Below, piece after piece: positions 1 through 5,181 of a stretch of DNA of 5,480 nt. Every line of letters starts with the position of its first letter. The first letter of the stretch is position 1. The stretch lies in contig JAGHBN010000024.1 of assembly GCA_021160985.1 (NCBI GenBank), positions 1 to 5,480 of the forward strand. The letters run 5' to 3'. Made by a program: the position numbers and the translations under genes. Origin of the DNA: Thermococcus sp. (GTDB lineage Archaea; Methanobacteriota_B; Thermococci; Thermococcales; Thermococcaceae). The notes beneath the pieces are model-generated. The model made no database searches, was not told the DNA's origin, and saw only the letters and a list, made by a program, of their open reading frames with translations.

Positions 1-369
1 AGGGAAATTATCATCGGTGTTACCGAGGACCCGCAGTTCGGCCACGCGATAATGTTCGGTCTCGGCGGAATCTTCGTCGAAGTCCTCAAGGACGTCACCT
101 TCCGCATAATCCCGATAACCGAGCGCGACGCCAGGAAGATGATTCAGGAGATCAAGGGCTACCCGATTCTGGCCGGCGCCCGCGGTGAAGAACCAGCGGA
201 CATAGATGCGATAGTCAGCATGCTCCTCAAGGTCAGCGAACTTGTTGACGACCTCAGGGACTACATCAAGGAGATGGACCTCAACCCGGTCTTCGTCTAC
301 GAGAAGGGCAAGGGCGCCGTTGTTGTTGACGCCAGAATAATCCTCAAGGAGCCGAAGAAGGAAAACTGA
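1..369 (+). CDS. acdB: ADP-forming acyl-CoA (acetate-CoA) synthetase, beta subunit, 3' part
   Basis: This is the C-terminal 122 residues of the beta subunit of the archaeal ADP-forming acetyl-CoA/acyl-CoA synthetase. This cytoplasmic enzyme makes ATP from acyl-CoA, ADP and phosphate at the end of sugar and amino-acid fermentation. The frame is open from base 1 and the true start lies outside the window; the first internal ATG, at 52, is not the start. The sequence shows the late part of an ATP-grasp fold: a glycine-rich MFGLGGIFVE segment, the AYPILAGARG-like loop (YPILAGARGEEP), then MDLNPVF and VVVDARIIL near the end, which carry the acidic/Asn metal-ADP ligands of the family. The beta subunit is normally about 230-240 residues, so roughly half is present. 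From remembered family sequences, the REIIIGVTEDPQFGHAIMFG segment looks closer to the type II beta subunit of Pyrococcus (the one used for aryl and branched acids) than to type I, but this subtype call is uncertain. The partner alpha subunit is not in the window. Confidence 0.92.
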   Translation, partial: REIIIGVTEDPQFGHAIMFGLGGIFVEVLKDVTFRIIPITERDARKMIQEIKGYPILAGARGEEPADIDAIVSMLLKVSELVDDLRDYIKEMDLNPVFVYEKGKGAVVVDARIILKEPKKEN

Positions 370-372
370 AGC

Positions 373-413
373 AGTTCCTCGGAACTGACTGCCAATCGGT
401 GCCTTTTGTTTTT
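373..413 (+). terminator. Hairpin and T-tract ending the synthetase gene
   Basis: Three bases after the TGA stop there is a perfect inverted repeat, AGTTCC-TC-GGAACT (373-386), and about 18 bases further on a T-rich run, TTTTGTTTTT (404-413). Archaeal RNA polymerase terminates mainly at T-tracts, so the T-run is the probable terminator and the hairpin an accessory. The position, between convergent genes, supports this. The 370-500 gap holds no other gene that I can support. Confidence 0.6.
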
Positions 414-500
414 CACTGTTTTCTGCAATTTTGGCGCTCTCGTGGCATGGCCCTTTCGTGACCAATTCTTTGTCTCCACTAGCCGTTGGGCCCGATAAAG

Positions 501-1475
501 CTACCTTCCAACCCTGTCCGCCCTATAATCGTACGGGATTATGGCATTAACCTCTCTGCCGTTACTGTAGCCGCCTATTATGTACACGCGCCTTCCGTCC
601 CAAACGGCCGGGGCCTGAGCAACGCCGAATGGGAGCTCACTCTTCATTTTCTCCACCGAATTCTTCTCTGGAACGAATTTGAAGATCTCCCTGCTGAAGT
701 CGTCCCACGTGAGGAAGCCGCCGAATATGAAAATGCCCTCCTCCGTGGCCACGGCACTGCGGGCGTAGTACTCCGTGGGCAAAGTTGCGTTGGACCACCT
801 GAACGAGAGTGAACTGGGGTCAAACACTGCAATTTTATCCCTGAAGACCAGATAGCCGAGGCCCTTATACCATACCGTTGAGTAGACACATGTCCCAGGG
901 TTGCCAAATCCCTCCGGATACGTGACATTTAACTTTTCAAACCTCCCCATTTTCGGGTCAAACATGTAAACGAACTTTTCCTCCGACCGGTCAGGTCGTA
1001 TAAAGAGATAAACATGTCGCCCGTCCCATAGGGCCGCTTTGCCGGAATTGGGGTAAGGCAGGGAAGCGTTCAAAAGCCTGAGCTGATTCGTGTCCGGATT
1101 GTACGAATACACATCGGGTGTTTGATACGCAGTTCCTTCATTTTCGGTCCCCCCGAAGATCAGGATTTCCTTTTCAGTCCAAACGGCAGTGTCGCCGGGA
1201 ACTGGCATATCTCCGATTGGGATTCTCAAAGCGACCTCTTTCTTATCCCCTGAGATTCTGTAAATCCGGAACTCATTGGAATTCTCTTCCTCAACGAAAA
1301 GAACGGCTCCAACGATAATCTCTTTCCCAGTCCATACCGCAAAGCGCACGTGGAGAGAAACGCTGTCATCTATTTTTTGGGCTTCTTTGGGAGTGCCATT
1401 CTCCGAAAACCCGATAACCGCGATGCCAACCAGAATAACGGCCAGAACGGGGAGAACTAGAAGGGACTTCTTCAT
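501..1475 (-). CDS. Exported Kelch-repeat (six-bladed beta-propeller) protein
   Basis: The product has 324 residues. Residues 1-22 form a signal peptide or membrane anchor (MKKS followed by a hydrophobic run), so the rest probably lies outside the cell. The remainder is made of six Kelch-like units starting near residues 45, 95, 146, 199, 240 and 288. Each has an A-V/L-W-x-G/E-K-x-I/V strand followed by GG or an equivalent, and then a Y/F-x-P-D/E turn: AVWTEKEILIFGGT, AALWDGRHVYLF, TVWYKGLGYLVF, AVATEEGIFIFGG and AVWDGRRVYIIGG. Six units match a closed six-bladed propeller with no added catalytic domain. Such domains bind proteins or sugars, and no enzymatic residue set is apparent. The ATG is well chosen: AGGAGG (1483-1488) lies 7 bases before it and a TATA box lies further upstream. 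The gene stands alone and converges on the synthetase gene. The C-terminus (DYRADRVGR) ends soon after the last unit, so ring closure would need the N-terminal strand. The ligand is unknown. Confidence 0.85.
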   Translation of the reverse strand: MKKSLLVLPVLAVILVGIAVIGFSENGTPKEAQKIDDSVSLHVRFAVWTGKEIIVGAVLFVEEENSNEFRIYRISGDKKEVALRIPIGDMPVPGDTAVWTEKEILIFGGTENEGTAYQTPDVYSYNPDTNQLRLLNASLPYPNSGKAALWDGRHVYLFIRPDRSEEKFVYMFDPKMGRFEKLNVTYPEGFGNPGTCVYSTVWYKGLGYLVFRDKIAVFDPSSLSFRWSNATLPTEYYARSAVATEEGIFIFGGFLTWDDFSREIFKFVPEKNSVEKMKSELPFGVAQAPAVWDGRRVYIIGGYSNGREVNAIIPYDYRADRVGR

Positions 1476-1482
1476 TCTTCGT

Positions 1483-1533
1483 CCTCCTGGCTACCGTTGT
1501 TCGTTATCTATTAGACAATTTGTCCTTATAAAC
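1483..1533 (-). promoter_or_regulatory. Promoter and ribosome binding site of the Kelch gene
   Basis: On the minus strand a TATA element, GTTTATAAGG, lies at 1533-1524, about 50 bases before the ATG. This would place transcription start near 1502 and give a leader of about 25 bases. AGGAGG at 1488-1483 is a strong Shine-Dalgarno sequence with a 7-base spacer. The sequence just upstream of the TATA box (GGGGCAT) is not a good BRE. Confidence 0.6.
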
Positions 1534-1655
1534 ATGCCCCTATTGGGAGGAGGAATCATTCTTAGCGCCTTTCCGACACCTGCAAAGGCTCGAAAATTCA
1601 AAACGTCGGTTTGTTGGTGTGGTTTAAGGTTGTGCTCCGGGGCATTGCAAGGCGT

Positions 1656-1982
1656 TTAATCAACGTCTTCGGTCTCTTCTTCGCCCGCAACTTCCTTGAT
1701 GTACCCCATAATGTCGTGCATTATGAAGAAGCTCACTGCGGCATCAACGGCAGAGAATACGTTACCCGTCATCAGGAACAGCAGTGCAAAGAAGAACTCC
1801 ACCGCGGCGTAGATGAGGGCGACCTTTATCGCGGTTCTGCTCTCGCGCCCAACGCCGTAGGCTAGCAGAAGGCTCAGGAGGGCGAATGTCAGGTAAACGG
1901 GCGAGCTTAGGGCGTAGGCGTAGTACAGGAGCATTATCCCGTTGAGCGAAAGAAGGAGAGTGGCGAGGGCAAGCCGCTTCAT
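1656..1982 (-). CDS. Small membrane protein of unknown function, coupled to the PLP enzyme gene
   Basis: I do not recognise a family for this 108-residue protein. It has three clear hydrophobic segments (about residues 5-25, 28-45 and 51-71) and a probable fourth, weaker one with charged residues (about 76-95, containing DAAVSFFIMHD). It ends in an acidic tail (EEETEDVD) that is probably cytoplasmic. Its ATG overlaps the TGA of the upstream cysteine-synthase-like gene by four bases (ATGA at 1982-1979), the classical arrangement for translational coupling. Only a weak Shine-Dalgarno sequence (GGGGAT) precedes it, so its expression probably depends on ribosomes finishing the upstream gene. It could be a substrate or sulfur-compound transporter accessory, but nothing in the sequence shows this. 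The GC-rich codon use matches the neighbouring genes, and the length and coupling make it a credible real gene. Confidence 0.75.
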   Translation of the reverse strand: MKRLALATLLLSLNGIMLLYYAYALSSPVYLTFALLSLLLAYGVGRESRTAIKVALIYAAVEFFFALLFLMTGNVFSAVDAAVSFFIMHDIMGYIKEVAGEEETEDVD

Positions 1983-2879
1983 GTTATCCCCAGGTAGCCC
2001 TCAAAGGCCTCGACGTATTTAAACCCATCGTCCGGGAATATGAGGACGTAGGTCTTCTCGCCAAGCTCTTCTGCGAGCTTCTCGTACGCCCTGAACACTG
2101 CTCCCGAGCTCAGGCCTATGAGGATGCCGTCTTTCCTGGCGACGCGGATTGCTCCTTCTATCGCCTCGTTTCTCGTTATTTCCACCACGCGGTCTATCTC
2201 TGTCTGGAAGTACCACTTGGGCTTCGTTTCCAGCCTCTTAATTCCCGGTATCGTCTCTCCCTTCGCTGGGACAACGCCGATGACCTCCGTGTCGTAGCGC
2301 TCCTTCAGGTAGCTCGCTATGCCCGCTATGTGGCCCGAAGTTCCTATGCCCGCTATCAGCACGTCCGGCTCCCTGCCTACGCTCTCCAGCTGTTCCTCGA
2401 TTTCTCTGGCCGTGGAGCGGTAGTGCGCCTCAAAGTTATCGTCGTTTTCGTACTGGTTGAGGTTCACCGCACCGGCTTCCCTGGCCTCTTCCTGCACAAA
2501 GCGCACCATGGTCTGGTCTATCGTCTCGAAGTCCGTCATGACGACCTCTGCACCGAGAACCTTTAAGAGAACCTGCGTGGCCCTCGGGGTCGGCTTTGGC
2601 AGGTATGCTCTGAACCTGACGCCAAAAACGCTGCTCAGGGCAGCCATGGCGATTCCGACGTTGCCGGAGGTCGCCTCAAAAAGGGCGGTGCCGTTGACCT
2701 CCCCGCGCTCCTTAGCTTTTGTAAGCATGTTAAAAACGGTTCTGTCCTTTATGCTCCTGCTGAACGGGTTAAAGAACTCTAACTTGGCAAAAGACATCCC
2801 CCCTCTCTGCTGAGAGTCTGACCAGGGGGGTCGGCTTGTACTTCTCGAACAGTTCGAGAGTGCCCTTAAACACGTTCAT
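1979..2879 (-). CDS. Cysteine-synthase-family PLP enzyme, interrupted by an apparent +1 frameshift
   Basis: This is a fold-type II PLP enzyme of the cysteine synthase/O-acetylserine or O-phosphoserine sulfhydrylase family, which makes cysteine from an activated serine and sulfide in the cytoplasm. Reading from ATG 2879 gives MNVFKGTLELFEKYKPTPLV and continues to GDVF. The frame then breaks and continues one base later as AKLEFFNPFSRSIKDRT to the stop at 1979. Joined, the product would be 299 residues, normal for the family. Visible motifs, in joined numbering, are the PLP lysine K44 in SIKDR, the substrate loop TSGNVG (70-75), the phosphate-binding loop GIGTSG (177-182) and GLSSGA (255-260), whose Ser normally contacts the pyridine nitrogen. 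Unshifted, the 5' ORF stops at 2769 after 36 residues. The 272-residue downstream ORF starts at an ATG at 2797 that directly follows a run of six G, too close to serve as a ribosome site. It would keep K44 but lose the conserved KPTPLVRL strand. The substrate (O-phosphoserine is known for archaeal relatives) cannot be read from the sequence. Confidence 0.85.
2789..2803 (-). other. Frameshift zone in the cysteine-synthase-like gene
   Basis: On the minus strand this zone reads GGGGGG (2803-2798), ATGTC, TTTT (2792-2789). The upstream frame reads GAT GTC TTT TGC CAA and reaches TAA at 2769. Skipping one T gives GAT GTC TTT GCC AAG, that is GDVFAK, which joins two well-conserved halves of the family. 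Removing one G from the G-run instead would give RGMSFAK, which restores the frame but fits the family less well. Possible causes are a sequencing error in a homopolymer, a recent mutation, or ribosomal +1 slippage on UUUU. The sequence alone cannot decide between them. Confidence 0.8.
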
Positions 2880-2884
2880 TGCCG

Positions 2885-2924
2885 TCACCGGAAACGAATG
2901 AAGAAAGAACCTTAAAAACTTTCC
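2885..2924 (-). promoter_or_regulatory. Promoter and ribosome binding site of the cysteine-synthase-like gene
   Basis: On the minus strand GGAAAG (2924-2919) followed by TTTTTAAG (2918-2911) is a good archaeal BRE plus TATA pair. It predicts a start near 2890 and a leader of about ten bases. GGTGA (2889-2885), five bases before ATG 2879, matches the Thermococcales Shine-Dalgarno. Together they fix the true start at 2879 and not at the internal ATG 2797. Confidence 0.75.
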
Positions 2925-2955
2925 TAAAACGGGCGGTTATGGACAGAATTGGGAA

Positions 2956-3546
2956 TTAAAGCACTCCTTCCTTAACAAGCCTCTCTTTTATCTTCTCGAA
3001 CTCGCCGAGGGAGCCTCTGACTATCGGGTACTTCGGCACGAAGGGGCACGGCTCCTCAGGCTCGATGCTTATCTCGAAAGTTCCTATCTCCTTCGCTATT
3101 CTCACTATCTCTTCCTTGTCGAGGCCTATCAGCGGCCGCAGAATCGGTAAATCGCTGGCGGTGCTTATCACGAGAAGGTTGTCGAGGGTCTGGCTTGCAA
3201 CCTGGCCGAGGCTGTCGCCCGTGATTAATGCCCTCGCCCCGATTTCGTGCCCTATCCTGCAGGCCTTCCTTATCATCGTCCACTTACAGAAGAGGCACGT
3301 CCACTTCCCTTTTCCTATCTCCGCCAGTTTCGAGAAGACTGGGGCCTGCTCCTCGCAGGCATCAACGATTACAGGCTCGTTCAGCTTTCCGTACTTGTTG
3401 AGGACTTCGTAGAGCTCCCGGACTTTGGACTCCTTTTTGTCGCTCTGCCTGAAGTGCACGGGGGTCACTTCAACGCCCTTCGTGAGCATCAAATAAATCG
3501 CGACCGGTGAGTCTATGCCCGAGCTGAGCAGTGCAACGGCTTTCAT
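2956..3546 (-). CDS. Stand-alone ThiI-type PP-loop sulfurtransferase (AANH domain only)
   Basis: This 196-residue cytoplasmic protein corresponds to the catalytic PP-loop domain of ThiI, the enzyme that adenylates tRNA uridine 8 and replaces its oxygen with sulfur. Residues 8-13 (SSGIDS) are the ATP pyrophosphate loop. GDSLGQVASQTLDNL (110-124) followed by LPILRPLIGLDKEEI is the ThiI signature. The N-terminal ferredoxin-like and THUMP RNA-binding domains of full ThiI are absent, so tRNA binding would need a partner or another target. C84 and C87 form a CxxC (CLFC), with further Cys at 64, 96 and 167 (EEPCPFVPKYP). In methanogen ThiI a CxxC plus a late Cys hold an Fe-S cluster, and C84, C87 and C167 fit that pattern. 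I chose ATG 3546 because the PP-loop strand starts there. The 33-residue extension from ATG 3645 is not family-like, and a TATA box lies about 27 bases before 3546. A paralogue lies at 5179-5480. Confidence 0.85.
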   Translation of the reverse strand: MKAVALLSSGIDSPVAIYLMLTKGVEVTPVHFRQSDKKESKVRELYEVLNKYGKLNEPVIVDACEEQAPVFSKLAEIGKGKWTCLFCKWTMIRKACRIGHEIGARALITGDSLGQVASQTLDNLLVISTASDLPILRPLIGLDKEEIVRIAKEIGTFEISIEPEEPCPFVPKYPIVRGSLGEFEKIKERLVKEGVL

Positions 3547-3568
3547 GGTTGGGAAAAGGAAAGGGCCG

Positions 3569-3585
3569 CATATGAAGCTTTCCTC
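3569..3585 (-). promoter_or_regulatory. Promoter of the ThiI-like gene, probably leaderless
   Basis: On the minus strand GAGGAAAG (3585-3578) followed by CTTCATATG (3577-3569) resembles a BRE and TATA box. Its centre is about 27 bases from the ATG at 3546, so transcription should begin at or within two bases of the start codon. No Shine-Dalgarno sequence precedes the ATG (CTTTTCCCAACC), which fits a leaderless mRNA. Confidence 0.5.
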
Positions 3586-3701
3586 AACTTGGGGTTTGAA
3601 ACCATTCTGCAACCCTGCTTTGGGATTCTTATTCCCAATTGGCATCCATATGCCCTGCCAAGATTCCTGTAGTTCTAGAGAGATTACTCTATTAACACCC
3701 G

Positions 3702-3721
3702 GGAAAGATCAATTACTTTCC
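3702..3721 (-). terminator. Possible hairpin downstream of the AT-rich gene
   Basis: A perfect six-base stem, GGAAAG with CTTTCC, encloses an eight-base loop. It starts 37 bases past the TAA at 3759, between that gene and the promoter of the next one. No T-tract follows, so a role in termination is only a possibility. The rest of the 3547-3758 gap contains no supported gene. Confidence 0.25.
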
Positions 3722-3758
3722 TCAGAGAGCGCTACTTATGCTTGGATAGCAAACTTTA

Positions 3759-4526
3759 TTATTCTGTGCTTTTAATGAGATCCATAATTTCTTTTTCATA
3801 TTTCTCGGGCTGAAGGCCAAGATTTATGTTAACTGTAACTTCAATGGCCTCGGTAATTCTCTCACGGAATGTTTTGACGTAATTCTCCCCTGGGTAGGCC
3901 CCTCCAGCAAGCATGATGTAATCCCCATGATGCCAAATTGCAAGGACTCCCGTGACTTTAAGCGAACCTGCCTCAAGGGAAATAGTCCTGTCATGTGTAA
4001 GATCAAATGAGATTGGGGGAATCTCATATTCAGCGGAATAAACAAACACCTTTGCCGTTTCTCCGGTGTTCACAATAATTTCACGCTCTTCTACAAGTTG
4101 AATATTCGTTAGACCATACTTTTTCAGTTCTTGTTCAAAGTATTCTTTTGCTGTCTTTTCAGCTTCTTTCATAACATAATCTTTGACCAACGGGAGATTA
4201 TCCAAATCTGGAGCTATATCTGCCTTGACCGCAAAGAAAAGCATCACAGACTTATCCACCATTCCCAGAGTCTTTCTCTTTATATCTTCTCTCACACGAG
4301 AATTCTCGTAAACTACCAAGTGCTGTATGAGGATAACCTCCGGGAAGTCTGAGATCTTTTTATCAGTTTCTTCCTCATCAATCTGGACATATCCATACTG
4401 CTGTAGTTTTTCTTTAGGGATGAGCGGTGCTGAAACCTCATTAGGGTTTGCTGACACAACCCAAATAACACCACCTGCTATGACAATTACGAGAACAGCG
4501 AATACCATCAAGATCTTTCTCTGCAT
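3759..4526 (-). CDS. Membrane-anchored extracytoplasmic protein of unknown function
   Basis: The product has 255 residues. Residues 5-25 are a single hydrophobic segment after MQRK, with no lipobox cysteine, so the protein is probably anchored by an uncleaved N-terminus with residues 26-255 outside. The rest is a mixed alpha/beta domain with a charged helix (about 112-136, MKEAEKTAKEYFEQELKKYG), an INTGETAKVFVYSAEYEI-like strand pair, and a late IWHHGDYIMLAGGAYPG segment near residues 197-213 that looks like a conserved core. It resembles archaeal single-domain surface proteins of the DUF6517 kind in overall plan, but I cannot confirm membership and give no function. Several sampled lines of the gene give roughly 33-50% GC, averaging near 42%, against 55% or more in its neighbours, and AT-rich codons are common. 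This suggests a different origin or relaxed selection. The start is supported by a TATA box about 42 bases upstream; the ribosome site (GGGGATGG) is weak. Confidence 0.75.
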   Translation of the reverse strand: MQRKILMVFAVLVIVIAGGVIWVVSANPNEVSAPLIPKEKLQQYGYVQIDEEETDKKISDFPEVILIQHLVVYENSRVREDIKRKTLGMVDKSVMLFFAVKADIAPDLDNLPLVKDYVMKEAEKTAKEYFEQELKKYGLTNIQLVEEREIIVNTGETAKVFVYSAEYEIPPISFDLTHDRTISLEAGSLKVTGVLAIWHHGDYIMLAGGAYPGENYVKTFRERITEAIEVTVNINLGLQPEKYEKEIMDLIKSTE

Positions 4527-4564
4527 GTTCCATCCCCAATATAATCCTTATGAACTAACTTACG

Positions 4565-4581
4565 CTTAAAAATGTTTTCTC
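4565..4581 (-). promoter_or_regulatory. Promoter of the AT-rich surface-protein gene
   Basis: On the minus strand GAGAAAAC (4581-4574) followed by TTTTTAAG (4572-4565) forms a BRE/TATA pair about 42 bases before ATG 4526. This predicts a leader of about 15-20 bases. The element starts only three bases after the hairpin that follows the DUF998 gene. Confidence 0.6.
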
Positions 4582-4584
4582 AAC

Positions 4585-4608
4585 AAGGGACGCTCTCAAG
4601 CAACCCTT
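4585..4608 (-). terminator. Hairpin after the DUF998 gene, candidate terminator
   Basis: In the minus-strand RNA, AAGGG-U-UGCU-UGAG-AGCG-U-CCCUU folds into a five-pair stem, a U-U mismatch, four more pairs (one G-U) and a UGAG tetraloop. It begins six bases past the TAG at 4615. A T-run (CATTTTT) follows about ten bases later but belongs to the next gene's TATA box. It may end the ThiI-like/DUF998 transcript or insulate the next promoter. Confidence 0.45.
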
Positions 4609-4614
4609 CTAATA

Positions 4615-5169
4615 CTAAACTTCTATACCCCTGAGCTGGAGCAGCCCGATGTAGACGAACCACGCCAGTATCGTTGCCGCCCCAACCAGCTCCGGAACCG
4701 CGAGCCCCTTGAACACCCTGGCCTTAACGAGGTAGACCATCAAAGCAAAGGTCATGACCGCCAGGAGGCTCCAAGCATGACCTACAGAGACTCCATTTCT
4801 TCCTAGCTTTATTCCAATGACCGCTATGTCCGCTAAAGCGAGGACGTAGAACAGAATCGCCGATGGACCGTGCGGCGCGTACTCCTCCGGGAACACCCCA
4901 ACGAGGAACAGGAAGACCATTGCGATGGGCATCAGGTATGAGAGACCGTTTTTGAAGGCCCCGATTGAAGTTATAAACCCAAGAACTGCGAGCAGCATTA
5001 TGAAGCCGTTAAAGTAGTAGTTCACGGGGTTCTTTATCGAACCCATGTCGCTCAGCGCGTTGTCGGTGAACGAGAACCAAGGGTTCTGGCTCAGGACGAT
5101 GAGCAGTCCCACGGTAAAGATTATGGGGAAGGAGACGCCCAGGTATGCGAGCACTTTGGAAAACTCCAT
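4615..5169 (-). CDS. DUF998-family six-helix membrane protein
   Basis: This 184-residue integral membrane protein has six predicted helices at about residues 8-28, 52-70, 76-94, 102-121, 131-148 and 159-178. The DUF998 hallmarks are visible: NALSDMGS after helix 1, an N-x-G-F motif at the start of helix 2 (FNGFIMLL), and FPEEYAPHGPSA between helices 3 and 4, with acidic residues and a His that are typical of the family. The length is normal for the family, whose biochemical function is unknown. ATG 5169 lies eight bases after the previous stop, with GAGGTGGTGG overlapping that stop as the ribosome site, so it is co-transcribed and probably translationally coupled with the upstream ThiI-like gene. 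I infer a functional link from this arrangement only. The GC-rich composition matches the Thermococcus-like background. Confidence 0.85.
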   Translation of the reverse strand: MEFSKVLAYLGVSFPIIFTVGLLIVLSQNPWFSFTDNALSDMGSIKNPVNYYFNGFIMLLAVLGFITSIGAFKNGLSYLMPIAMVFLFLVGVFPEEYAPHGPSAILFYVLALADIAVIGIKLGRNGVSVGHAWSLLAVMTFALMVYLVKARVFKGLAVPELVGAATILAWFVYIGLLQLRGIEV

Positions 5170-5170
5170 G

Positions 5171-5181
5171 CCACCACCTCA
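5171..5181 (-). promoter_or_regulatory. Ribosome binding site overlapping the upstream stop
   Basis: The minus-strand sequence TGAGGTGGTGG contains the TGA of the ThiI-like gene and, overlapping it, GAGGTG, a strong match to the archaeal anti-Shine-Dalgarno, just before ATG 5169. This fixes the start of the DUF998 gene and indicates coupling. Confidence 0.7.

Noticed and set aside
486..812. Open frame on the + strand opposite the Kelch gene.
   Set aside because: It is antisense to a well-supported gene with a signal peptide, repeats and a strong ribosome site; its own sequence shows no domain-like pattern.
1611..1865. + strand open frame opposite the small membrane protein, starting in the intergenic gap.
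   Set aside because: It has no ribosome site or promoter, and the minus-strand protein has coherent membrane segments and an ATGA overlap.
2330..2813. Two + strand open frames opposite the cysteine-synthase-like gene.
   Set aside because: They are shadows of a conserved enzyme gene; the codon pattern and motifs belong to the minus strand.
2947..3640. Ten-base inverted repeat AATTGGGAAT / ATTCCCAATT flanking the complete ThiI-like gene.
   Set aside because: One 10-base match among two intergenic or near-intergenic stretches is within chance. It does not extend, has no target-site duplication and encloses no transposase.
3547..3645. A 33-residue N-terminal extension of the ThiI-like protein from ATG 3645.
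   Set aside because: The extension has no family resemblance, a TATA-like element lies inside it, and PP-loop proteins start with the strand MKAVALLSSGIDS.
3671..3700. AT-rich stretch with AGAG-TAAT-CTCT, considered as an operator.
   Set aside because: A four-base stem is too short to separate from chance.
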